From contig JADEXV010000013.1 in NCBI GenBank assembly GCA_015206945.1, positions 1 to 61,709 of the forward strand: 61,709 nucleotides of DNA, read 5' to 3'. Each line of letters begins with the position of its first letter. Position 1 is the stretch's first letter. The stretch is from Nostocales cyanobacterium LEGE 12452. Its GTDB lineage: Bacteria; Cyanobacteriota; Cyanobacteriia; Cyanobacteriales; Nostocaceae. The notes under the pieces are model-generated. The model had not been told where the DNA came from and searched no databases. It saw only the letters and a program-made list of their open reading frames with translations. Below, in pieces: positions 45,404 to 54,251 of the stretch. Made by a program: the position numbers and the translations under genes.

Positions 45404-48121
45404 CTATTTCAACTGATTTGAGATCGAGCTAACATCAACAGCTAATTTTTTACCCAACTTGAGCAACTGAAGACACTGATTATCTCCCTCATTACCAAGG
45501 CTAGTAATACACACCGGCGCTATCTGACTTTGCAGACAACTAAAATATAATTCTTGCGATCGCTGTAGGGAAATGTCAATATTTAGTTGATCCCCGACAT
45601 CAATCAATCGCTCTAATAGTTGGATATCTGCATTAAAACTACCATTGGCATCGTGCAACAATTGCCAGAGCGATCGCGCAATTAAGTGTTCTAACATTTG
45701 CTTACCGTCGGGAATATTCAGCCGACAACGCAGATGTTTTGCTTCAGTAGCGATCGCCTCCAATTCTAAGATGTGATTCCAACTCTTTTGGGGATCGGCA
45801 ATATCTTGCTCAAGCGATCGTAATGTCATCAGACAGCGATGCCCTAAAGCAATATCTGCTGCAACCTGCAATTCTTGCGGTACTGCAAGTTCATCGCGAT
45901 GAAATGCCATCAGCACACCGTAATTATCACGGTAAGCTTGAGTATACAGCTGTCCTAAACGTGCCAGTGTTTCCTGACTCAACAGCCGCATAATCCGGTG
46001 GCGTTCTTCAGCAAATAGATTTTGCAAGTTAAAAGCTTCTTCCCCAAATAGCTGTGTCATCGCCAAGATCGTATGAGCCGCACTAGCTTGTTTTAGCGCC
46101 CCAAACAGCTTTTCTTTTAATTTGCTGTAGTCACGCCGCCCAGTAAATTGTTGAATGCAGCAGTGGAAGTCCCAGCCTCCCAAATGTAGAACAGCAAATA
46201 CCAAATGCTCACTTTCCCAAGTAATCTCTGATACCAGCTTTAAATTTCCCACAGCCAGAGTTAGCGATCCCATCCGTTGTAGTTGGTAATCTAGCTCATT
46301 GGCAGCATAGCAATAAACCCGCTTCTGGTAACGCTGAGATTGTTTGTCAGCAGCATCTTTTCTCGGTAGAGAATTGTGCGTTTCTGCTGGTTTCTGATTG
46401 GTAAACAGGGAAGTAATGGCGTAATGGGCTGCAACTTGCTTAAAGCCAAGTTGGGCAGTTAACACTAGTTGCCGATAAATTTCTGCACCGTGTTTGAACT
46501 GATCCACATTACTGGGAGCTAAACCAAGATGTTTGACGAAGCCTTTTTCCAGTTGCACGCCAGCCACTTCCCCTGCCAATTCCAAAGCACGGGCGGCATA
46601 GCGCAGAATTTGTGTCCCTTCTGGACGAGAAATTTCTTCAAAAAACCAGCCGCAACTAGTGAACATCAACAAAGCGTGACGCTGCATTTCCAATAAGCGC
46701 AGGGCGTCTACTTGTTCGGCTGCGGTTAGTTTGTGGGTTTGATGACGGGCGAGGAAACGGTTGACATTGGTAGCAGAGCGATCACGCATTACTTGGATAT
46801 ATTCATCCCGTGCTAGCCAGGGATCGCGAAATAACTGTCTACCATGTTCTTCATAAACCTCAGTTAGCTGATCCCTCAGCCAATTGAGGGCATCCCGCAA
46901 GGGACGACGCCATTTCTGATGCCAAACACCACCTTCCCCACCGCAACCACAGTCATCCTCCCATCTGCCGACACCGTGGGCGCAACTCCAAGCTGTGACT
47001 GACTTTAATTCCACTTCCCAACTGGGAGAATTTAAGCTCAGGTAGTGGGCGAAGTTTGTCACCGTCCAACCCTGTTGAGGAAACTCTTTGGTAAAGGCGT
47101 AAGCTAAAGTTTTCTCAGTTCCCTTTTTGTGGTGTCCAAAGGTTTCCCCATCTGTCGCCACAGAAATCAGCTGTGCCAGACGATGATCCCCACGCACTGC
47201 CGAACCAATCCGGCCGGCAAAGTGACTGGAATTATAAACGACATCACTAAAACCCATATCCCGCGATATCGGCCCATCGTAGAAGAAGATATCAATGTAG
47301 GGTAATTCTTCTGTACTACTATCGTTAGGGCTAGTGGCGATCGCACTCAGAGGTGAAGATGAAGTGTTTAATGTCGGCTTCAAATAACAGCGGTAGGGAC
47401 GGGTAGAATCAATCTGACTACCGCCTACTTCAATCCATTCAGAATGGGGATGCTCTTGAGTCGGGAGGGGACGGCAACGCAATGCTTGAGACGGTGCAAG
47501 GACAATGAAGCGAATACCCTCAGCAACTAGAGCTTCTAAGGTTGCGTAGTCTACAGCAGTTTCTGCTAGCCACATCCCTTCGGGATCGCGGCCAAAGCGG
47601 GAGCGGAAGTCTTCCTTACCCCAGCGAATTTGGGTATATTTGTCGCGTTCATTCGCCAGAGGCATGATGATGTGATTGTATACTTGCGCGATCGCATTAC
47701 CGTGACCATGTAAGCGTTGGCTACTCTTGGCATCTGCCTCTAAAATCCGCTGATAAACTTCCACATCGTAGCGTTCTAGCCACGACATCAGCGTTGGGCC
47801 GATATTAAAACTGAAATACTCGTAATTATTGACGATCCCCACCACTTCGCCTTGGTCATTTAAGACTCTGGCAAAAGCATTTGGACGATAGCATTCCCAA
47901 TGAATCCGCTCATTCCAATCATGGAAAGGTGCAGCGCTCGGTTGGCGTTCAATTGCGTCCAGATAAGGGTTTTCCCTTGGTGGCTGGTAAAAATGACCAT
48001 GCACCGTCACATAAACACCATTAGCCTTTCTCAAGGGATCGGTTTCTTTAGTGTTATTGGGATCTGAATGTAATGTTAACGTTGAGCCAGAGCTAGCTGG
48101 CATTTCAGCAGCAGAAGTCAT
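45404..48121 (-). CDS. glycoside hydrolase family 57 protein with DUF3536
   Basis: 905 residues. GH57 motifs in order: VTVHGHFYQPPRENPY (motif 1), GMWLAETAVDYATLEAL (nucleophile Glu in WLAE), ATDGETFGHHKKGTEK (acid/base Asp), then the ~400-residue DUF3536 C-terminal half. Cys-rich DDCGCGGEGGVWHQKWR lies in the middle. GH57 enzymes are alpha-amylases or branching enzymes acting on glycogen-like glucans; the exact reaction cannot be fixed. Length is normal for cyanobacterial GH57-DUF3536 proteins. Confidence 0.88.
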   Translation of the reverse strand: MTSAAEMPASSGSTLTLHSDPNNTKETDPLRKANGVYVTVHGHFYQPPRENPYLDAIERQPSAAPFHDWNERIHWECYRPNAFARVLNDQGEVVGIVNNYEYFSFNIGPTLMSWLERYDVEVYQRILEADAKSSQRLHGHGNAIAQVYNHIIMPLANERDKYTQIRWGKEDFRSRFGRDPEGMWLAETAVDYATLEALVAEGIRFIVLAPSQALRCRPLPTQEHPHSEWIEVGGSQIDSTRPYRCYLKPTLNTSSSPLSAIATSPNDSSTEELPYIDIFFYDGPISRDMGFSDVVYNSSHFAGRIGSAVRGDHRLAQLISVATDGETFGHHKKGTEKTLAYAFTKEFPQQGWTVTNFAHYLSLNSPSWEVELKSVTAWSCAHGVGRWEDDCGCGGEGGVWHQKWRRPLRDALNWLRDQLTEVYEEHGRQLFRDPWLARDEYIQVMRDRSATNVNRFLARHQTHKLTAAEQVDALRLLEMQRHALLMFTSCGWFFEEISRPEGTQILRYAARALELAGEVAGVQLEKGFVKHLGLAPSNVDQFKHGAEIYRQLVLTAQLGFKQVAAHYAITSLFTNQKPAETHNSLPRKDAADKQSQRYQKRVYCYAANELDYQLQRMGSLTLAVGNLKLVSEITWESEHLVFAVLHLGGWDFHCCIQQFTGRRDYSKLKEKLFGALKQASAAHTILAMTQLFGEEAFNLQNLFAEERHRIMRLLSQETLARLGQLYTQAYRDNYGVLMAFHRDELAVPQELQVAADIALGHRCLMTLRSLEQDIADPQKSWNHILELEAIATEAKHLRCRLNIPDGKQMLEHLIARSLWQLLHDANGSFNADIQLLERLIDVGDQLNIDISLQRSQELYFSCLQSQIAPVCITSLGNEGDNQCLQLLKLGKKLAVDVSSISNQLK

Positions 48122-48652
48122 GTATATTTATCCAAAACAAAAAACTTGCAGTTGCACCGAAAACATTGTGCGTAAACCTTACTACAATAGTTTGAACACA
48201 AAATCCGGTATAAACAACAACTATGAGATCCAACTAAATTTTGACAAAGCTGTTTTATTGTAGTGGGAAATCTGCGTTATCGCACAGCCTTTTCCCTGAA
48301 GGCTTGAAGTAATTAGCCATTGAACAAAGGCTCAGTTAGGGGTTTTCTCTTCTTCAGCGTCAATCAAAATTTTAATTGTCTTTTAATATATTAAACCCCA
48401 TTTTTGATGTAAAATTTTGGCTCAAATTCATACTTTTGCAACAAAAGATTACAAAAACTCATCATATCGCAATCTTATTTTACACAACATCGGCAGCAGT
48501 GAACGGAAAACAGTACAATCTCTGAATTGGTCTACAGATGGTTGAGAGTATCCTATGGAAGTGTTGATATGAAAGTGATTGTGAATTCAACACTCCAAAC
48601 TTAAAACTTAGGATTGCTCGCTGTGAATGATACCCTCAACTTAAGACAACAA
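48122..48652. other. divergent spacer between GH57 and cax genes
   Basis: About 500 AT-rich bases without a gene I would support. It must hold both divergent promoters; no operator recognised. Confidence 0.4.
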
Positions 48653-49744
48653 ATGTCAACCAAAAACATTATTCTTTTCGCTTTACTACTGTTTATCCCG
48701 GTTTCTGTAGCAGCTCACTTTCTGGAGTGGGGCGAATTGACAGTTTTCATTACAGCTGGATTAGCAATTCTGCCCTTAGCAGCTTGGATGGGTACAGCGA
48801 CAGAAGAAATTGCTGTGGTGGTTGGGCCATCGCTGGGGGGCTTGTTAAACGCCACTTTTGGCAATGCTACAGAATTAATCATTGCCCTAGTAGCGTTGAA
48901 CGCTGGGTTAGTAGATGTAGTCAAAGCTAGTATCACGGGATCGATTATTAGCAACTTACTACTAGTGATGGGTTTTTCCATGCTTTTGGGAGGGCTGCGC
49001 TACAAAGAACAGACATTTCAGCCAATTGTGGCGCGAGTAAATGCTGCTTCGATGAATTTGGCAGTGATTGCCATCTTGATGCCAACAGCAATGAATTATA
49101 CTTCTCAAGGAATTAACGAACAAACATTGCAAAATCTTTCTATTGCTGTTGCCGTAGTTTTAATCTTGGTTTACGCCCTAACGCTGCTATTTTCGATGAA
49201 AACCCACTCCTATTTGTATGATGTGGGCGTAGCGGAGACAGAAGAAGAGGAAACCCCTCACGCGAAACCAAATATGATTTTGTGGGTTGGCGTGTTGCTA
49301 GTATGTACCTTGCTAGTGGCAATTGAGTCAGAAATGCTAGTAGATTCTTTGGAAGTAGCTACATCTCAGCTAGGTTTGACGGCACTGTTTACAGGGGTGA
49401 TATTGGTTCCCATCGTCGGTAACGCAGCTGAACACGCTACAGCAGTCACCGTGGCGATGAAAAATAAGATGGATCTTTCCCTTTCGGTAGCTGTGGGATC
49501 GAGTATGCAGATTGCCCTATTTGTTGCACCCGTGTTGGTGATAGCAGGGCGGGTATTAGGTAAACCAATGGATTTGGATTTCAAACCCTTTGAATTAGTC
49601 GCTGTGGTTGTGTCAGTGCTGATTGCCAACAGTATTAGTTCCGATGGCAAGTCCAATTGGCTGGAAGGCACTTTGTTATTAGCTGCTTATACAGTGTTGG
49701 GGTTCGCCTTCTACTTCCACCCAGTTATGGAAGGTATGGGGTAG
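48653..49744 (+). CDS. cax: Ca2+/H+ antiporter, CAX family
   Basis: 363 residues from ATG 48653 (TTG 48614 and GTG 48623 are longer options). Eleven hydrophobic segments. The two alpha repeats are unmistakable: GLLNATFGNATELIIALVAL and GNAAEHATAVTVAMKNKMDL with SVGSSMQIALFVAP-type text; an acidic loop (VAETEEEETPHAKP) separates the halves. It should export Ca2+ from the cytoplasm in exchange for protons. Confidence 0.92.
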   Translation: MSTKNIILFALLLFIPVSVAAHFLEWGELTVFITAGLAILPLAAWMGTATEEIAVVVGPSLGGLLNATFGNATELIIALVALNAGLVDVVKASITGSIISNLLLVMGFSMLLGGLRYKEQTFQPIVARVNAASMNLAVIAILMPTAMNYTSQGINEQTLQNLSIAVAVVLILVYALTLLFSMKTHSYLYDVGVAETEEEETPHAKPNMILWVGVLLVCTLLVAIESEMLVDSLEVATSQLGLTALFTGVILVPIVGNAAEHATAVTVAMKNKMDLSLSVAVGSSMQIALFVAPVLVIAGRVLGKPMDLDFKPFELVAVVVSVLIANSISSDGKSNWLEGTLLLAAYTVLGFAFYFHPVMEGMG

Positions 49745-49870
49745 TAGCACAAGGTGGAAGTCAGCCCCTTTGGGGAAGTCAACATTTAAAAGTCAAAAGT
49801 TTTGCATATCAAGGCTTTTGCAAGTTTTCAAATAGTAGCTTGATTTCCGCCGTGCTGTATTAGTTAGTAG

Positions 49871-49900
49871 TGCGTAGGCGTAGCTTGGCGTAGACATCGC
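49871..49900. repeat. dispersed Nostoc-type short repeat
   Basis: TGCGTAGGCGTAGCTTGGCG followed by TAGACATCGC, same family as the inverted copy at 59041-59065. Confidence 0.5.
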
Positions 49901-49973
49901 TCATATAACGAATTCGTGGAAGTCCTCACCCTTAACGCCAGTAAAATAAAGAGATATAAGAGCGATCGCCTGT

Positions 49974-51116
49974 ATGAGCTACTGCCTTAATCCCCATTGT
50001 CCCAAGCCTGAAAATCCTGATGATGTCAAGTTTTGCCGGACTTGCGGTACCAAATTACTCCTTAAAGAACGTTACCGTGCTATCAAACCAATCGGACAAG
50101 GGGGTTTTGGCAAAACCTTCTTAGCTGTGGATGAGGATAAACCCTCAAAACCACGCTGCGTAATTAAGCAATTTTATCCTCAATCCCAAGGCACTAGCAC
50201 TCTGGCAAAAGCCGTAGAGTTATTTAACCAAGAAGCAGTGCAGTTAGATGAATTGGGCAAGCATCCCCAAATTCCCGAATTACTGGCATATTTTACCCAA
50301 GAAAATCGGCAGTATCTTGTACAAGAATTTATCGACGGGCAAAACTTAGCCCAGGAGTTAGCACATAAAGGTGCTTTTAGTGAAACGCAAATCTGGCAAC
50401 TATTAAACGATTTATTGTCAGTTTTGCAATTTTGTCATGCCAGACACGTAATTCACCGCGATATTAAGCCAGAAAATATTATTCGTGAGAGCAATGCCGA
50501 ACGCAAACTAGTATTAGTAGATTTTGGTGCTGCTAAATCTGCCACTGGCGCTGCCTTAAATAAAACTGGTACTAGTATTGGTAGTCCAGAATATGTTGCT
50601 CCTGAACAAATGAGAGGTAAAGCTATTTTTGCCAGCGATATTTATAGTTTGGGTGCGACTTGTATTAATTTATTAACAGTGCGCTCGCCCTTCGATTCTT
50701 ATGATACTAACAATGATACTTGGGTATGGCAGCAATATTTGCAAACTCCCGTCAGTAATGAGTTGAGTCGCATTCTCAACAAGATGTTAGCAAGCATACC
50801 CATTCGGCGTTATCAAACAGTAGACGAAGTTCTCAAAGACTTAAATAAATACTCGCCAGCAGCAGCAAAACCAGCAATAGCACCAAAGCCTATCCCTCAA
50901 TCACCACCAAATTCTCCACCCAATTTTGTATCGAAATCTCCTAGTCAACTGGAGCGGGAATTAGAAGAGATGAAAACCCAATTTATGGGTAACAGCAAAC
51001 CTCAACCAAATAAAATACAGCCACAAAATCCCACACCTCAGCCTTCTAGTAGCAATAAAATAGATGAAGAATTAGAAGAATTAAAAGCCAAATATCTTGG
51101 TAATAATAACCCTTAA
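49974..51116 (+). CDS. Ser/Thr protein kinase with N-terminal zinc ribbon
   Basis: 380 residues. Residues 1-27 form a four-Cys ribbon (C4, C9, C21, C24). Kinase motifs: GQGGFGKT (41-48), K65 in VIKQF, HRDIKPEN (161-168), DFG (183-185), SIGSPEYVAPEQ. After a Pro-rich linker the tail holds two related segments, ELEEMKTQFMGN and ELEELKAKYLGN. No membrane segment, so soluble. This four-Cys architecture is typical of cyanobacterial kinases; target unknown. Confidence 0.92.
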   Translation: MSYCLNPHCPKPENPDDVKFCRTCGTKLLLKERYRAIKPIGQGGFGKTFLAVDEDKPSKPRCVIKQFYPQSQGTSTLAKAVELFNQEAVQLDELGKHPQIPELLAYFTQENRQYLVQEFIDGQNLAQELAHKGAFSETQIWQLLNDLLSVLQFCHARHVIHRDIKPENIIRESNAERKLVLVDFGAAKSATGAALNKTGTSIGSPEYVAPEQMRGKAIFASDIYSLGATCINLLTVRSPFDSYDTNNDTWVWQQYLQTPVSNELSRILNKMLASIPIRRYQTVDEVLKDLNKYSPAAAKPAIAPKPIPQSPPNSPPNFVSKSPSQLERELEEMKTQFMGNSKPQPNKIQPQNPTPQPSSSNKIDEELEELKAKYLGNNNP

Positions 51117-51193
51117 AATCAAGAAGAAATAGAGAATCGCTATTATCTTGCTTTCTTTATCTGCGGTTTGTCGCTTTGTGTCTATGTTAAAAA

Positions 51194-51220
51194 AAGTGGC
51201 TCTGAAACTCAGAGCCACTT
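51194..51220. terminator. bidirectional terminator between kinase and gnd
   Basis: Perfect 12-bp stem AAGTGGCTCTGA/TCAGAGCCACTT with a 3-base loop. On the minus strand it is followed by a T-run of about seven, making it a strong terminator for gnd; it also follows the plus-strand kinase. Confidence 0.85.
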
Positions 51221-51282
51221 CTAAATCTGTATTTTGAAACTGACTAACCTTTCACAATATTCTGATACAGATGTGCGAAACC

Positions 51283-52713
51283 TTACTTCTCGGCTTCAGC
51301 AATAGGAACCCATTCAGTGTGGAAACTTCCGGGCTTATCAAGACGCAGGTAGGTATGTGCACCGAAGTAGTCGCGTTGTGCTTGAGTTAGATTTTGAGGC
51401 AAGCGATCGCGGCGATAGCTGTCAAAATAATCTAAGGATGCGCTAAATGCGGGTACTGGAATTCCCACTGTTGCAGCTGTCGCAATCACTTCCCGCCAAG
51501 CAGTCTGTCTGTCGAGAATTGTCTGCTTAAATTCGGGAGCTAACAGCAGGTTAGGCAAAGCTGGATTTTCGCTAAAAGCCTTCTTAATCTTATTCAAAAA
51601 GCGAGCGCGAATAATACAACCACCTTTCCAAATCCGCGCCATTTCGCCCAGATCCAAATTCCAGTTATATGTTTTTGAAGCTGTGGATAGCAACGCCATC
51701 CCTTGAGCATAAGAACAGATTTTTGAGCAATAGAGAGCATCACGAACTTTATTGATAAAGTCCTTGGTTTGCCCGTCATACTTGCCACTGGGGCCTGTGA
51801 GGACTTTAGATGCTGCAACCCGCTCTTCTTTAATAGAAGATATAATTCGGGCATTAACTGCTGCTGTAATTGTAGGAATAGCAACTCCCAATTCCAACGC
51901 AGTTTGTACAGTCCAGCGTCCAGTTCCTTTTTGACCTGCTGCATCAACAATCAAATCCACTAGGGGTTTATTTGTTTCTGGGTCAAGATATGGGAAGATA
52001 TTCTTCGTAATCTCAATCAAAAATGAATCGAGTTCATCGGTGGTGTTCCATTCAGCAAACACCTCATGTAGCTGATTATGGTCTAATCCAGCGACATTTT
52101 TCAGCAAGTCGTAGGCTTCAGCAATTAGCTGCATATCGCCGTACTCAATGCCGTTGTGTACCATTTTGACATAATGGCCAGAACCACCAGGCCCAATGTA
52201 GGTTACACAAGGGCCATCATCGACTTGGGCAGCAATTTTGTTGAAAATTGGTGATAGAAACTCGTAAGAGCTTGTTGTACCTCCAGGCATCAGAGATGGG
52301 CCATTTAGTGCCCCTTCTTCACCGCCACTGACACCCATACCAAGATACCGAAGCCCAGCGGGTTCTAATTCCTGAGTGCGTCGTTCTGTATCTTCAAACC
52401 AAGAGTTGCCACCATCGATAATGATATCGCCTTCGTCTAACAAAGGTTTTAGTTGAGCAATCACCGCATCCACTGGCTTACCAGCTTGCACCATTACTAG
52501 AATTTTGCGGGGACGTTCCAATAAAGCAACGAATTCTTCTAGAGTAAAGGCGGCTTTGACGTTCCGTCCTGGCGCACGCTGCGCCATAAACGCATCCGTT
52601 TTTTCTCGGGAGCGGTTGTAAACTGCAATTGGGAAGCCATTGCGCTCCACGTTTAGAGCGATGTTCTCACCCATAACGGCTAATCCAATCACACCAAAGC
52701 TTTGTAGTGTCAT
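51283..52713 (-). CDS. gnd: 6-phosphogluconate dehydrogenase (decarboxylating)
   Basis: 476 residues from ATG 52713 (MTLQSFGVIGLAVMGENIAL); longer in-frame starts up to 52815 add residues not found in the family. Motifs: GLAVMGENIA (NADP), GGNSWFEDTERR, GVSGGEEGALNGPSLMPGG, MVHNGIEYGDMQLIAEAY and GQKGTGRWT. Oxidative pentose phosphate pathway, giving ribulose-5-phosphate, CO2 and NADPH; in cyanobacteria important in the dark and in heterocysts. Confidence 0.96.
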   Translation of the reverse strand: MTLQSFGVIGLAVMGENIALNVERNGFPIAVYNRSREKTDAFMAQRAPGRNVKAAFTLEEFVALLERPRKILVMVQAGKPVDAVIAQLKPLLDEGDIIIDGGNSWFEDTERRTQELEPAGLRYLGMGVSGGEEGALNGPSLMPGGTTSSYEFLSPIFNKIAAQVDDGPCVTYIGPGGSGHYVKMVHNGIEYGDMQLIAEAYDLLKNVAGLDHNQLHEVFAEWNTTDELDSFLIEITKNIFPYLDPETNKPLVDLIVDAAGQKGTGRWTVQTALELGVAIPTITAAVNARIISSIKEERVAASKVLTGPSGKYDGQTKDFINKVRDALYCSKICSYAQGMALLSTASKTYNWNLDLGEMARIWKGGCIIRARFLNKIKKAFSENPALPNLLLAPEFKQTILDRQTAWREVIATAATVGIPVPAFSASLDYFDSYRRDRLPQNLTQAQRDYFGAHTYLRLDKPGSFHTEWVPIAEAEK

Positions 52714-52928
52714 AAAAAATTTCTGGCTAACTCTTGCAGATCCTTTTACTTTAAGGGTAGTCCGATATTTTCCCTTCTCTCCTAAAGAAGACCTTAAGAC
52801 TTCAATAAATGACAAAAATCCACAACTAACGGGGATAATTAATTTTAAATTGTATCTAAATCAACAATTGACTGGCAAAATTTGCAAAATTGAAATAATT
52901 AAAGGACGTAGTAAGGAGTAACCAAATA

Positions 52929-53666
52929 ATGCTGGCATATGTCCTAGCTTTGGTGGTCGGTCTTGGTAGTTTAGCCATTTATATAGCAGCTTTCTTTTTT
53001 CCAGAAATCCACCGCAAGAATGACTTTATCTGGAGTGGCGTAGGATTATTCTACGCTTTAGTCTTATGGGTGTTTGCGCCACGCATTACTGGGGGTTTGT
53101 TGCTCGGTCATGTGGCTAGTGTGGCTCTTTTGGTCTGGTTTGGCTGGCAAACTCTATCATTACGTCGCCAATTGACTCCGCAGGTACAACAAACCCAAGT
53201 ACCCAGTGCTGAGACAGTAAAAACTGGCATTCAAGAACAGGTGAATAAGTTGTCCCTTCAGGAACGGCTGGGCCAGTTGCAAAAAGGTCTGGGTAGCACC
53301 TTCAGTGGCGCGAAAGACAAGGTGCAACAAACTGTGAGTAAAAAAACACCCACAACCCCCAAACCTGAAGACATTACCTCTGTAATAGCAGAGAAACCTA
53401 CTGTTGAAATTATCGACAAAACTACTGCCATACCAGAATCACCAGCAGAGGAGACAGTTACTACCGAAACCGAAGCAAAAACCGAGAGTGTACCGGAAGC
53501 GATTCCACCACATCCCCCATCTCCTGAATTGGTGGAAGCAGCGCAACCAGATTTTGAAATTGAGGATAAGCAACCAATTCCTGTAGAAGAAATTGCGCCG
53601 GATGCAGTACTTGCTCCCCCGGCAGAAGCACCACCGGAAGAAATACCGCCGAATCAAGCTAGTTGA
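52929..53666 (+). CDS. Ycf66-family membrane protein
   Basis: 245 residues with AAGGAG upstream. The first 85 residues hold three hydrophobic segments and match Ycf66 (YVLALVVGLGSLAIYIAAFF, PEIHRKNDFIWSGVGLFYAL, GGLLLGHVASVALLVWFGWQ). The remaining 160 residues are Pro/Glu/Thr-rich and low-complexity. Known from chloroplasts and cyanobacteria; function not established. Confidence 0.9.
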   Translation: MLAYVLALVVGLGSLAIYIAAFFFPEIHRKNDFIWSGVGLFYALVLWVFAPRITGGLLLGHVASVALLVWFGWQTLSLRRQLTPQVQQTQVPSAETVKTGIQEQVNKLSLQERLGQLQKGLGSTFSGAKDKVQQTVSKKTPTTPKPEDITSVIAEKPTVEIIDKTTAIPESPAEETVTTETEAKTESVPEAIPPHPPSPELVEAAQPDFEIEDKQPIPVEEIAPDAVLAPPAEAPPEEIPPNQAS

Positions 53667-53670
53667 ATGC

Positions 53671-53712
53671 AGTGAAACCCAGCGTTAACCTAATATAATG
53701 TTGGGTTTCACT
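53671..53712 (+). terminator. terminator after ycf66
   Basis: Arms AGTGAAACCCA (53671-53681) and TGGGTTTCACT (53702-53712), loop of 20, followed by ATTTCC; four bases after the stop. Confidence 0.6.
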
Positions 53713-53739
53713 ATTTCCATCAACGAGTTCTGGGTTTAC

Positions 53740-54007
53740 CTCAGTAAATGCGAATGTAACTTTTTCTAGTTCGCAATATCAACGCAGGGGAAAGATTTAT
53801 TCAAGGATTTAATAAAAAGTGCCAAAACATAGCTCAATTCCCGAATATAGGACGAAGCTACGCCATTTTGATCCAAGGCTTAGAGGAATACCCTTAGATG
53901 GCTACATTATTTTTTATCGAGTTTTTGAAGATAGTGTTGTGATTGTGCGGGTAATTAGCGGTTATCGGGATTTAAAATCTATATTTACAGATGTGGACAA
54001 TCAATAG
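53740..54007 (+). pseudogene. RelE/ParE-family toxin, frameshifted and truncated
   Basis: One frame gives NINAGERFIQGFNKKCQNIA and QFPNIGRSY; after a frameshift near 53860 the next frame gives HFDPRLRGIPLDGYIIFYRV and FEDSVVIVRVISGYRDLKS. Together they cover the middle and end of a ParE-type toxin; the N-terminal helix is not found. The 62-codon ORF from GTG 53819 is only the second part. Probably inactive. Confidence 0.65.
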
Positions 54008-54030
54008 ATTTTTGAGTTGTCCAATTTAGA

Positions 54031-54162
54031 CTATTTATGTTTTGGCAGAATATATTCTTGCAAAATCTGCAAAGTATATGTCTCAACAGAAAGCCCTTGC
54101 TGTTTAGCTTGTTGTGCAAGATACTGTTCTAATTCTGGTGGCAAGTTCAGGGTTAAGGTCAT
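54031..54162 (-). CDS. small antitoxin-like protein (43 aa)
   Basis: Reads MTLTLNLPPELEQYLAQQAK then QQGLSVETYTLQILQEYILP. The N-terminal beta strand and two helices resemble ribbon-helix-helix antitoxin or small regulatory proteins common in cyanobacteria. It converges on the broken ParE-like toxin, so it is not a classical co-directional pair. No other partner seen. Confidence 0.55.
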   Translation of the reverse strand: MTLTLNLPPELEQYLAQQAKQQGLSVETYTLQILQEYILPKHK

Positions 54163-54251
54163 AAGTCTCTTTTGAGTGACACCATATATTTTAAACCTGC
54201 CAAACCAGAAAGATTTAGATTACTTACAGATATAGATATATCCCTCAACGA

